From Cyanobium sp. AMD-g (GTDB lineage Bacteria; Cyanobacteriota; Cyanobacteriia; PCC-6307; Cyanobiaceae), in NCBI RefSeq assembly GCF_024346395.1, contig NZ_JAGQCW010000002.1, positions 124,001 through 188,000 of the forward strand: DNA of 64,000 nt, read 5' to 3'. The position numbers were made by a program, and so were the translations under genes. Shown here in pieces: positions 19,020-26,660 of this stretch. The notes beneath the pieces were generated by a model. The model worked only from the letters and a program-made list of their open reading frames with translations. It searched no databases and was not told the origin of the DNA. Position 1 is the first letter of the stretch. Every line of letters starts with the position of its first letter.

Positions 19020-19035
19020 TGGCCCCCTGGGGCCA
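19020..19035 (-). terminator. Short GC-rich palindrome after guaA
   Basis: TGGCCCC and GGGGCCA form a perfect 7-base inverted repeat around a 2-base centre. It lies 14 bases past the guaA stop codon on the minus strand. No T-run follows on either strand, so termination is possible but weak; it may instead stabilise the guaA message 3' end. Confidence 0.3.
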
Positions 19036-19049
19036 GCCTGGGGACCCGC

Positions 19050-20669
19050 CTACTCCCACTCGATCGTGCCGGGGGGCTTGCTGGTGATGTCGAGCACCAC
19101 CCGGTTCACGCCCCGCACCTCGTTGACGATGCGGTTGGAAATCAGCTCCAGCAGGTCGTAGGGCAGGCGCGACCAGTCGGCGGTCATGCCGTCCTCGGAG
19201 GAAACGCAGCGCAGCACGATCGGATAGGCGTAGGTGCGCTTGTCGCCCATCACCCCGACGCTGCGCACCGGCAGCAGCACGGCGAAGGCCTGCCAGATCT
19301 CGTCGTAGAGGCCGGCGTCCCGCACCTCCTCACGCACGATCAGATCGGCGTCCCGCAGGATGTCGAGCTTGTCGTCGGTGACCTCCCCCAGGATGCGGAT
19401 CGCCAGGCCGGGGCCCGGGAACGGGTGGCGCCCGACGATCTCCTGGGGCAGCCCCAGGCTTCGGCCCACCTTGCGCACCTCGTCCTTGAACAGGCGGCGC
19501 AGCGGTTCCACCAGCTTGAACTGCAGATCCTTGGGCAGGCCACCCACGTTGTGGTGGCTCTTGATCTTCACCGCCACCCGTTCGCCGGTCTTGGGGTCGA
19601 CGTTGGTTCCGGCCGATTCGATCACATCCGGATACAGCGTGCCCTGGGCCAGATAGTCGAAGGGGCCGAGGCGGCGGCTTTCCTCCTCGAACACCCGGAT
19701 GAACTCGGTGCCGATGATTTTGCGCTTCTCTTCAGGGTCGGTGATGCCGGCGAGCTTGGAGATGAAGCGCTCACGGGCATTGATGTATTCCACGTTGATG
19801 TGGAACTGGTGATCGAAGAAATCCATCAGGAACTCCGGCTCGCCTTTGCGCATGAAGCCCTGGTCGATGAACATGCAGGTGAGGCGATCACCGATCGCCT
19901 GATGCAGCAGGAAGGCCAGGGTGGAGGAATCAACCCCGCCCGAGAGGGCCAGCAGCACCCGCTTCTCGCCCACCTGGGCTCGCACCTCGCCGATGGCCTC
20001 GTCGATGAAGGCGGCCGTGGTCCAGTCGGGGATGCAGCCGCAGATGTGATAAACAAAATTGCGGATCATCACCATGCCACCGGTGGAGTGCACCACCTCC
20101 GGGTGGAACTGCACCCCGTAGAGACGGCGGGCATGGTCGGCCACCGCGGCCTCCGGGGTGTTGTCGGTGTGGGCGAGGCGCACGAAGCCGTCCGGCAGCG
20201 CCTCCACCGAATCACCATGGCTCATCCACATCGTCGAGCCACTGGCGACGTTGGTGAGCAGATCAACCGGGTCGTCGACATGGAGCGGCGCCTTGCCGTA
20301 TTCAGCCCGGCCGGCCGCCACCACCGAGCCGCCCAGTTGCTGCACCATCAGCTGCATGCCGTAGCAGACCCCCAGCACAGGGATACCCAGCTCCCAGAGG
20401 CCCGGATCGCAGGAGGGGGCACCCTCCTCGTACACAGAGCTCGGCCCCCCGCTGAGGATGATCCCTTTCGGAGCCAGGGCCTTGAGTTCCGCGGCGGTGG
20501 TCGCGTAGCCCATCACCAGGGAGAACACCTCCGTTTCCCGCACCCGGCGGGCAATCAGCTCGGAGTACTGGGAACCGAAATCCAGGATGACGATGGCCGG
20601 GGGACGGCTGGAACCGCTGGCATGGTCCCGTTCCGAACCCGATGGAGCGGTCTGCGGCGTTTGGGACAT
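19050..20669 (-). CDS. guaA: GMP synthase (glutamine-hydrolysing)
   Basis: GuaA converts XMP to GMP. The 539-residue product has a glutamine amidotransferase domain with Cys102 in GVCYGMQ and the His189/Glu191 pair in QFHPE. The PP-loop ATP pyrophosphatase SGGVDSS is at 243-249, and the C-terminal dimerisation domain ends in the conserved KPPGTIEWE. The ATG at 20669 gives a 20-residue leader before [10 protein letters not shown]. The next gene upstream on this strand is cbiD, 47 bases away. Confidence 0.97.
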   Translation of the reverse strand: MSQTPQTAPSGSERDHASGSSRPPAIVILDFGSQYSELIARRVRETEVFSLVMGYATTAAELKALAPKGIILSGGPSSVYEEGAPSCDPGLWELGIPVLGVCYGMQLMVQQLGGSVVAAGRAEYGKAPLHVDDPVDLLTNVASGSTMWMSHGDSVEALPDGFVRLAHTDNTPEAAVADHARRLYGVQFHPEVVHSTGGMVMIRNFVYHICGCIPDWTTAAFIDEAIGEVRAQVGEKRVLLALSGGVDSSTLAFLLHQAIGDRLTCMFIDQGFMRKGEPEFLMDFFDHQFHINVEYINARERFISKLAGITDPEEKRKIIGTEFIRVFEEESRRLGPFDYLAQGTLYPDVIESAGTNVDPKTGERVAVKIKSHHNVGGLPKDLQFKLVEPLRRLFKDEVRKVGRSLGLPQEIVGRHPFPGPGLAIRILGEVTDDKLDILRDADLIVREEVRDAGLYDEIWQAFAVLLPVRSVGVMGDKRTYAYPIVLRCVSSEDGMTADWSRLPYDLLELISNRIVNEVRGVNRVVLDITSKPPGTIEWE

Positions 20670-20716
20670 CGGCTCGAAGGCGGGCAGGGCGAGGGCCCGG
20701 TATCGGTGCCTGCACC

Positions 20717-21799
20717 CTAGGTCGCGCCCCTGAAACGCTCCATCAGCTCCGCCCCCACCGGACTGCAGACCCTCACCTGGCGGCCGCGGTCGAACAGGGC
20801 CGCCCCCACGGCGACCGGCGGGGCGCCATGGCTGGCCAGGTAGGCCTGGCAACGGCTTTCGATGCTGGCGGCGATGCGCGCCCGCAGGCGCGCGGCCAGG
20901 TCGGGATCGTGCTGCTCCAGGCCGGCCAGGGCGGCCTCCACCGTGGCGGCCCCATGCAGGGCTTCGAGTGTGGATCCGGTGGCCCCCTCCAGGGCGGCCA
21001 GGGCGGTGAGCACCTCGGCGCGGCCATCGGCCAGGTGGTGGTGGGTGTGGAAAATGCCGCCGGCCAGTTTGATCAGCTTGCCCTGGTAGCCGAACAGCAA
21101 CAGCCGTTGCACCCCCGCTTCGGCGGCCGCCACCAGCACCGGCCCGAGCCAGTTGCCCGCCTTGAGCAACAGCTGCGGCGGCAGTCCCAGCCGGGGGGCC
21201 AGATCGAGGCCGTTCTCGCCGATCACCAGAACCAGGTCGCCGTCGAATCCCGGCGCGGCCACCCGCCCGGCCAGGGCCGCCAGGGTGCGGGCGAGCTGGT
21301 CCGGATCGGCGCCCGCCTGCACCTCGGCCTGGGTGCCGATCAGGGCCAGCCCGTCCACCACCCCGAAAGCCGCATTGCTGGTGCGCTCCGCCAGGCGGCG
21401 GCCGTCGGGGAGCACCAGGGTGAGCCCCAGTCGGCGGCCGGCCGGCAGCAGGGGTCGCAGGTTCGCCTCCAGCAGCTGCTGGGCATAGGCGGAGAGGCAG
21501 GCCGCCCCGGTCGCCGCGTGGACCCCCACCCCCTCTCCTGGCTGCAGCTGGAGCCAGGGCCCGTCGCCGGGGAGCCAGCGGGCCAGCACCCAGACCACCA
21601 GCCCACGGGTGAGGTCCAGCCCCTCGCCCGGATCACAGCAGCTCTCCCCCAGGGCCAGACCGTCCCCCAGCGGCGCGGCGGCCCGCACCGGAACCGGCAC
21701 CACCCCCTGCGGCTGTAGCAGTTCCAGGGGCACGGCGGCGTTGAAGGGCTCCCCTTGCAAAGCCCCGAGGGCGGCGCGGGCCGCCGCCGCCAGCCACAC
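20717..21799 (-). CDS. cbiD: Cobalt-precorrin-5B (C1)-methyltransferase CbiD
   Basis: CbiD methylates C1 of the corrin ring in anaerobic-type B12 synthesis. The 360-residue product contains [38 protein letters not shown]-type segments and GVGVHAATG typical of the family. The GTG at 21799 is the only canonical start in this frame after the upstream stop. However, the conserved N-terminal GFTLPVW is encoded partly upstream of it (21816-21797), so a CTG at 21841 or an ATC at 21850 may be the real start. No cobalamin riboswitch was recognised upstream. Confidence 0.85.
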   Translation of the reverse strand: MWLAAAARAALGALQGEPFNAAVPLELLQPQGVVPVPVRAAAPLGDGLALGESCCDPGEGLDLTRGLVVWVLARWLPGDGPWLQLQPGEGVGVHAATGAACLSAYAQQLLEANLRPLLPAGRRLGLTLVLPDGRRLAERTSNAAFGVVDGLALIGTQAEVQAGADPDQLARTLAALAGRVAAPGFDGDLVLVIGENGLDLAPRLGLPPQLLLKAGNWLGPVLVAAAEAGVQRLLLFGYQGKLIKLAGGIFHTHHHLADGRAEVLTALAALEGATGSTLEALHGAATVEAALAGLEQHDPDLAARLRARIAASIESRCQAYLASHGAPPVAVGAALFDRGRQVRVCSPVGAELMERFRGAT

Positions 21800-21930
21800 C
21801 GGCAGGGTGAATCCCCGCGGGGGCGCGGAGGGGGGGCGCAGGGAATCGATGGCCGGCGGGAACGCTGTTTTTTATGGTGGTCGATCGCCTTGCCTTCGCC
21901 GGGCCCGCGCTCCTTCGTTCCCCACCGCTC

Positions 21931-23082
21931 ATGCAGGACAAGCTCACACTGATGATCCCCGGCCCCACCCCGGTGCCGGAGACCGTCCTGCAGGCCATGG
22001 CCCGCCATCCGATCGGCCACCGCAGCGGCGATTTCCAGAAGATCGTGCGGCGTACCACCGAGCAGCTGCAGTGGCTGCACCAGACCAAAGGCCACGTGCT
22101 GGTGCTCACCGGCAGCGGCACCGCAGCGATGGAAGCGGCGATCGTCAACACCCTCAGCCGCGGCGACAAGGTGCTCTGCGGCGACAACGGCAAGTTCGGC
22201 GAACGCTGGGTGAAGGTGGCGAAGGCCTACGGGCTGCGCGTCGAGGTGATCGAGGCGGAATGGGGCCAGCCCCTCGATCCGGAGGCCTTCCGCGCTGCCC
22301 TTGCGGCCGACACCGCCAAGGAGATCCGGGGTGTGATCCTCACCCACTCGGAAACCTCCACCGGGGTGATCAACGACCTGCAGACCATCGCCGGCCATGT
22401 GAAGGCCCACGGAACGGCACTCACGATCGCCGACTGCGTCACCAGCCTGGGGGCCTGCGACGTGCCCATGGACGCCTGGGGCGTGGACGTGGTGGGCTCC
22501 GGCTCCCAGAAGGGATACATGATGCCGCCTGGCCTGAGCTTCGTGGCCATGGGCGAGCGGGCCTGGACGGCCTACGAGCGCTCCGACCTGCCCAAGTTCT
22601 ATCTGGATCTGGGCAAGTACCGCAAAGCCGCCGACGACGACAGCAACCCGTTCACTCCGGCGATCAATCTCTACTTCGCCCTTGAGGCCGCCCTGGGGAT
22701 GATGCAGAAGGAGGGCCTGGAGGCGATCTTCGCCCGCCACGACCGCCATCGGCGCGCCACCCAGGCGGCGATGAAGGCGATCGGTCTGCCGCTCTACGCG
22801 GCCGAGGGCCATGGCAGCCCGGCGATCACGGCGGTGGCCCCGGAGGGCATCGATGCCGAGGTCCTGCGCAAGCACATCAAGGAGCGTTTCGACATCCTGC
22901 TGGCCGGCGGCCAGGACCACCTCAAGGGCAAGGTGTTCCGCATCGGCCACCTGGGCTTCGTCTGCGACCGCGATGTGCTCACCGCCGTGGCGGCGATCGA
23001 GGCCACCCTGCAGGACCTGGGCCTGGCCAAGGTGCCCACCGGCGCTGGCGTGGCGGCGGCGGCGGCGGCCCTGGCCGGCTGA
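21931..23082 (+). CDS. Class V aminotransferase (serine/alanine-glyoxylate type)
   Basis: The 383-residue product is a PLP-dependent aminotransferase. The Schiff-base lysine is Lys194 in GSGSQKGYMMPPG. Other family segments include MIPGPTPVPETVLQAM, VLTGSGTAAMEAA and FRIGHLGFVCDRD. In cyanobacteria this family acts in photorespiratory glyoxylate-to-glycine conversion; older annotations call it soluble hydrogenase 42 kDa subunit, which is misleading. The ATG at 21931 matches the conserved N-terminus. The Ala-rich tail (VAAAAAALAG) is unusual but short. Confidence 0.9.
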   Translation: MQDKLTLMIPGPTPVPETVLQAMARHPIGHRSGDFQKIVRRTTEQLQWLHQTKGHVLVLTGSGTAAMEAAIVNTLSRGDKVLCGDNGKFGERWVKVAKAYGLRVEVIEAEWGQPLDPEAFRAALAADTAKEIRGVILTHSETSTGVINDLQTIAGHVKAHGTALTIADCVTSLGACDVPMDAWGVDVVGSGSQKGYMMPPGLSFVAMGERAWTAYERSDLPKFYLDLGKYRKAADDDSNPFTPAINLYFALEAALGMMQKEGLEAIFARHDRHRRATQAAMKAIGLPLYAAEGHGSPAITAVAPEGIDAEVLRKHIKERFDILLAGGQDHLKGKVFRIGHLGFVCDRDVLTAVAAIEATLQDLGLAKVPTGAGVAAAAAALAG

Positions 23083-23150
23083 ATGCCCAGACGGCGGCGT
23101 GGCGGGATGGCAAGGGGCGAATTAGGTTCATGGTGGACGCTTTTGACGCC

Positions 23151-23618
23151 ATGACCCTTGCTGCTCACAGGCACCTTCCCCTTGCCGCCGCCCTCTGCCT
23201 GGGTCTGGCGACGGCCGGTTGCCAGCGCGCCGACCTTTCCCAGCAGACCAAGAAGGCCGAAGCCAGGATCTGCACCGAGCTGACCACGGTGAACCAGGCC
23301 CTGGAGCAGGTGGCCGCCCTGACACCCTCCTCCACCGTGGGGGAAGCCAAGGCGGCCCAGCAGAAGCTGGAGCAGTCGATCGCGGCCCTGCAGACCTCGG
23401 AGAACCAGCTGCAGAAACTGCGGGTGGAGGCTTTCCGCAAGGTGCTTGAAGGCTTCCGTGGGGAGGTGGCCACAGCCTCCGCCAACAAGACACAGACGCT
23501 TGAACAGGCCGCCAATGAGCTGAAGCCCAAGGCCCTGGCGGTGATCGCTGCCCGCAAAGCGCTCTCCGCGGCCGTGCAGTGCGAGGAGCCGGTTCCGGCG
23601 GCCCCCAGCAAGCCCTGA
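23151..23618 (+). CDS. Exported, possibly lipid-anchored, helical protein
   Basis: The 155-residue product starts with a signal segment (LPLAAALCLGLATAGC). The cysteine at 24 could be lipidated, though the -3 residue is Thr rather than Leu. The mature part is rich in Ala, Gln, Glu and Lys and is predicted as long coiled coil. No known domain was recognised. An in-frame start lies at 23130, but the signal peptide fits the ATG at 23151. A strong hairpin lies just after the stop codon. Confidence 0.65.
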   Translation: MTLAAHRHLPLAAALCLGLATAGCQRADLSQQTKKAEARICTELTTVNQALEQVAALTPSSTVGEAKAAQQKLEQSIAALQTSENQLQKLRVEAFRKVLEGFRGEVATASANKTQTLEQAANELKPKALAVIAARKALSAAVQCEEPVPAAPSKP

Positions 23619-23631
23619 CAGGCGGTGCAGT

Positions 23632-23662
23632 GGCTCTGGGCGCCGAAAAGCCGCCCAGAGCC
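23632..23662 (+). terminator. 11-base stem hairpin between exported-protein gene and tRNA-Gly
   Basis: GGCTCTGGGCG (23632-23642) pairs perfectly with CGCCCAGAGCC (23652-23662) across a 9-base loop containing GAAAA. It starts 13 bases past the upstream stop codon. The bases after it (TTGCTAGTG) include only two Ts, so it is a strong stem with a weak U-tract. It separates the upstream gene from the tRNA 18 bases later. Confidence 0.6.
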
Positions 23663-23680
23663 TTGCTAGTGTGATCAAAT

Positions 23681-23752
23681 GCGGGTGTAATTCAGTGGTA
23701 GAATGTCAGCTTCCCAAGCTGAACGTCGCCGGTTCGAATCCGGTCACCCGCT
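23681..23752 (+). tRNA. trnG: tRNA-Gly, anticodon CCC
   Basis: The acceptor arm GCGGGTG pairs with CACCCGC. The D loop holds TTCAGTGGTAGAA, the anticodon stem TCAGC/GCTGA closes the loop TTCCCAA (anticodon CCC), and the T arm has GGTTCGAATCC. The discriminator base is T, as expected for glycine. The CCA end is not encoded. All arms pair cleanly, so this is a functional tRNA. Confidence 0.97.
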
Positions 23753-24060
23753 TGTTAAAGCCTTAACAGAAAGAAGTCCTGAACAGCAGAGAACATGCGG
23801 ACTTTCCCCATGGCCTGCATGAAGCAGCACGAGCCAACACGTCGCTGTGACACCGATGAAGGCCCTGTCTCTGCCTGCACTCCAATCGATCGAAATTCAC
23901 ACCGATGTTGCTCGGGATCCCCCTTCAGCTCCATTGACGGTACCGGGGCAAACTGACCGGCCTTTGTGGTGGTGTGGCGGCGCCAACGTATGCACAGGCG
24001 GTTTGTCCCGCCCGACAACGTGGGGCAGAGCGATGCCCCCAAGGGGCTCAACAAGCGCGC
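23753..24060. other. 308-base stretch without a convincing gene
   Basis: This stretch follows the tRNA-Gly gene. It opens with an AT-rich hairpin, TGTTAA/TTAACA around AGCC (23753-23768), directly after the tRNA. The rest is less GC-rich than its neighbours. The only open frames (for example minus strand 23755-24054) have odd composition and no recognised motif. It could hold an unrecognised small RNA or decayed DNA. Confidence 0.5.
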
Positions 24061-24327
24061 TCAGGCGCGAGGCTTGATCAGCTGGAGCACCTGCAGACCA
24101 AGGCCACCGGCGCGCCGCTCGCAATCAAGGGCCTCGAGGATCGCCCGCGCCGAGCCTTCCAGATCACCTGCAGTGGCCGCCGCACGCGCCTGTTCGTTGA
24201 GGGTGGCCGCCTGGAGCAGCAGGCGCTGGCGAGCGGTGGGATCGGACAGCGGCGAGACGCTGGACCTTGCACGCAGTGGGGGGTCCAGCGTCAAGGTGAC
24301 GGGGGCAGTTGGGCTAGAGACAATCAT
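24061..24327 (-). CDS. Small hypothetical protein
   Basis: The product is about 88 residues if it starts at the ATG at 24327, or 124 residues from a start at 24435. The C-terminal half (ARQRLLLQAATLNEQARAA, EGSARAILEALDCERRAGG) is helical and protein-like, resembling one TPR-like helical pair. The N-terminal part is Ser/Pro/Thr-rich and weak. No function recognised. Confidence 0.5.
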   Translation of the reverse strand: MIVSSPTAPVTLTLDPPLRARSSVSPLSDPTARQRLLLQAATLNEQARAAATAGDLEGSARAILEALDCERRAGGLGLQVLQLIKPRA

Positions 24328-24513
24328 GGCCGGCGAGGATGTCGCACTATCAAAGACATTGACAATGGGTCCGTTGGCATCCAACAGTCCCCTTCGTTTT
24401 GGGATCGTACTGCACAACATATGGTCCAGAGCCATCAGGAGGCCTCTGGCACAAAAAAGAGATCCTTGGGGAGGTTTTGAATGGCCTCCCCCGATGGTGG
24501 TCGCCCGGGCTGT

Positions 24514-24765
24514 TCAGGTGCCCGGCTCTTCCTGATTCCCACCCAGGGCCGCAATCTGGGAGCGCAGCTGGTCGGAGCGCTGCTGATCGCCGCGGGTGAG
24601 GGCAACGGCGAGGGCGAACTCCAGCTTCTCGAGCTGGTGATCACCTTCTTCCTGGGAGTGGCGGCGTAACTGGCAGTGGGGGGCTGGGATGGCCGCCCGA
24701 GAGGCGGCACTTTGCCCGTGCAGGGTGTTGGAAGAAGACTGGTAAGGGGAAGTGGGGAAGGCCAT
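24514..24765 (-). CDS. Small hypothetical protein with helical C-terminus
   Basis: The 83-residue product has a polar N-terminus (MAFPTSPYQSSSNTLHGQ) and a helical, charged C-terminal half (QLEKLEFALAVALTRGDQQ, RSDQLRSQIAALGGNQEE). The ATG at 24765 has AAAGGTGG upstream; an ATG at 24783 adds six residues. Function unknown. The helical half could mediate protein contact. Confidence 0.55.
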   Translation of the reverse strand: MAFPTSPYQSSSNTLHGQSAASRAAIPAPHCQLRRHSQEEGDHQLEKLEFALAVALTRGDQQRSDQLRSQIAALGGNQEEPGT

Positions 24766-24815
24766 GACCACCTTTCTTTTCATTTTGACACCCCTGACCA
24801 GGGGGGTGCGCGGCC

Positions 24816-25100
24816 TCAGGCGGCGGAAGGGTAGGGAATGTCGTCGATGCTGGCGACCAGAGGGGGTGCCTCGGAGCTGACGCCGATCTCCAGCAGATGG
24901 CGGCAGTCCTGCAGGAGACGCTCGACGTTGTCCAGGCTGGCCAGTTCCTCCGGTTCCGGGCGGGCCTGGTTCGACGCCTGAAGTTCCATCGCCGCTAGAC
25001 GCTGCTCCAGGGTCACCAGGCGCTGGGAGAGGGCATGGATGGTTTCGGCGAGATCTTCAGCATTGCGGCTGATGCGGAACGACACCGAGGCGGGGGCCAT
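24816..25100 (-). CDS. Small coiled-coil hypothetical protein
   Basis: The product is 94 residues from the ATG at 25100, with alternatives at 25130 and 25157. It has a clear coiled-coil heptad region (DLAETIHALSQRLVTLEQRL) followed by an acidic tail that ends SIDDIPYPSAA. It is probably a small structural or regulatory protein; no family recognised. It is divergent from the AbrB-type gene. Confidence 0.55.
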   Translation of the reverse strand: MAPASVSFRISRNAEDLAETIHALSQRLVTLEQRLAAMELQASNQARPEPEELASLDNVERLLQDCRHLLEIGVSSEAPPLVASIDDIPYPSAA

Positions 25101-25205
25101 GGCGAGGAAAGCAACGGGGCTGTGCTGCATGACAACACACCCGGGCGGCCGCCTCAAGCATCAGCGGCAGCGATCTCCCAGAGTGGGCCCTGTTGATCGG
25201 GCTCC

Positions 25206-25733
25206 ATGGCGATGCACCAGCCCTGGCATCTTTTGCTGTACGTGATGGCGGGACTCGCCGGCGGCCTGCTGGCCCTGCGCACCGGTATCCCGGCGGCTCC
25301 GCTGGCCGGGGCCCTGCTCGGGGCCGCCCTGGTCAGCGTGACCGGCCGGCTCGAGGTGGCCCAGTGGCCGGTCGGGTCCCGCACCCTGCTGGAAATCGGC
25401 ATCGGCACGGTGATCGGCACCGGCCTCACCGGCACCGCCCTGCAGGAGCTGCGTCAGCTGTGGCGGCCCGCACTGCTGATCACCGTCACCTTGGTGGTCA
25501 CAGGCCTGGTCGTGGGCTTTGGCTGCAGCCGCCTGATGGGCGTCGACCCGGTGGTGGCCCTGCTGGGGGCGGCCCCGGGGGGCATCAGCGGCATGAGCCT
25601 GGTCGGAGCGGAGTTCGGCGTCGGGGCGGCCGTGGCCAGCCTGCATGCGGTGCGGCTGATCACCGTGCTGCTGATCCTGCCGCTGGTGGTGAAGCTGGTG
25701 CTCCCCGCCACCGCCGCCCCGCCAGGCGGCTGA
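25206..25733 (+). CDS. AbrB-family membrane protein (half-size)
   Basis: The 175-residue product is a multi-span membrane protein with five or so hydrophobic helices. Segments such as LRTGIPAAPLAGALLGA and LLGAAPGGISGMSLVGAEFG mark it as one half of the AbrB duplication family (TIGR03082 type). Members are sometimes misnamed ammonia monooxygenases and are likely transporters. Full-size members carry two such repeats, so this one presumably dimerises. The ATG at 25206 is the first in frame. Confidence 0.8.
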   Translation: MAMHQPWHLLLYVMAGLAGGLLALRTGIPAAPLAGALLGAALVSVTGRLEVAQWPVGSRTLLEIGIGTVIGTGLTGTALQELRQLWRPALLITVTLVVTGLVVGFGCSRLMGVDPVVALLGAAPGGISGMSLVGAEFGVGAAVASLHAVRLITVLLILPLVVKLVLPATAAPPGG

Positions 25734-25796
25734 CCACCCTGGACAGCCGCGCAGGGGTCGATACGTTGGGCCACCTCGTTCTTCCCTTGCGGTCCG

Positions 25797-26249
25797 ATGG
25801 CCACACGCCACTTTCTCCTTCGCCGACTGGGCCCCCTCGTCCTGGCGGCGGCAGCCGGCCTGCTCGCCACCGCCGGCACAGCACAGAGCGCCCGCGCCGG
25901 CAATGACATCGAGGGGCCCGGGGGCAAGGGCGCCCAGGTGTACTGCTTCATGCGCAACAACGGCAACGTCCACGAAGTCAGCTGGACAGCCTCCTATGCC
26001 CTGATCAAGCGCCAGAGCGCCGGTCTGTTCAAGACCTCCCCTGAACATGCCGCGGTGATGATCACCGAGGCCGTGGTTCAGAACCCCGGCACCTTCCCCG
26101 ATTGCGGCCGCTTCCTGGGCGATCTGTATGCGCCGCGCACCCCCGGCAGTTCCGCGACCAGCCCCGAACCCAGCCCCACCGCCATCTCGGTCGTCGGCGG
26201 TGGTAAGGCTGGTGGCAGCGGCATGACCCGGAGTGAGCGTTACAACTGA
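25797..26249 (+). CDS. Exported hypothetical protein
   Basis: The 150-residue product has a signal peptide (LGPLVLAAAAGLLATAGTAQSARA) with a probable AxA cleavage site near residue 34. The mature part has VYCFMRNNGNVHEVSWTASY and a second cysteine in FPDCGRF, so one disulfide is possible. The C-terminus is Pro/Ser/Gly-rich. It is probably a conserved periplasmic or lumenal cyanobacterial protein of unknown function. Its end overlaps the next gene by 17 bases. Confidence 0.65.
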   Translation: MATRHFLLRRLGPLVLAAAAGLLATAGTAQSARAGNDIEGPGGKGAQVYCFMRNNGNVHEVSWTASYALIKRQSAGLFKTSPEHAAVMITEAVVQNPGTFPDCGRFLGDLYAPRTPGSSATSPEPSPTAISVVGGGKAGGSGMTRSERYN

Positions 26250-26649
26250 GCGGGCCGGCCTGTACGCCCCCACCGCGCGCCAGCGGCGGCCGCCGCTTGT
26301 GCTGCTGCTGGCCCTGGTGCTCGGCGGCTGCGTCGAGCAGCCCCTTCCCCAGCGACCGATCACCCGCGAGGACTGCCTGCGCACCGTGAAGCTGGAGGAT
26401 CTCCCCAGCGCGCTGCAGCAGTGCGACAAGGTGGTGGCAGCCTTCCCGAAGGATCCCGGCCCCCTGAACGAGCGCTTCCTGCTGCACACCCTGGCCGGGA
26501 ACACCGCCGCCGCCTGCCGGGACATCGCCCGCGCCACCACCCTGGCCGCCGCGGTGCCCAAGGGCAAGCTGGATCCGATCCTGCTCCAGGACCTGGAGGT
26601 GCGGCAGCGCAGCTGCACCGAGGACGAACCCGCCAAGGCGGGGGGCTGA
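26233..26649 (+). CDS. Lipoprotein with TPR-like helices
   Basis: The 138-residue product has a good lipobox, VLGGC with Cys33, after a hydrophobic run (LVLLLALVL). The mature part is helical (LEDLPSALQQCDKVVAAFP, CRDIARATTLAAAVPKGK) and resembles a short TPR pair. The GTG start lies inside the end of the preceding gene (17-base overlap), which suggests translational coupling. Function unknown. Confidence 0.6.
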   Translation: MSVTTERAGLYAPTARQRRPPLVLLLALVLGGCVEQPLPQRPITREDCLRTVKLEDLPSALQQCDKVVAAFPKDPGPLNERFLLHTLAGNTAAACRDIARATTLAAAVPKGKLDPILLQDLEVRQRSCTEDEPAKAGG

Positions 26650-26660
26650 GTCACGCCGGC

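Noticed and set aside
16272-20720. A 1482-codon plus-strand open frame opposite PBP2, two hypotheticals and guaA
   Set aside because: It is a shadow frame in GC-rich DNA. The opposite strand carries clear PBP2 and GMP synthase motifs, and the product is His/Gly/Ala/Gln-rich with no domain.
23753-24060. Tail of an integrated element at tRNA-Gly
   Set aside because: There is no integrase gene and no direct repeat of the tRNA 3' end in the window.
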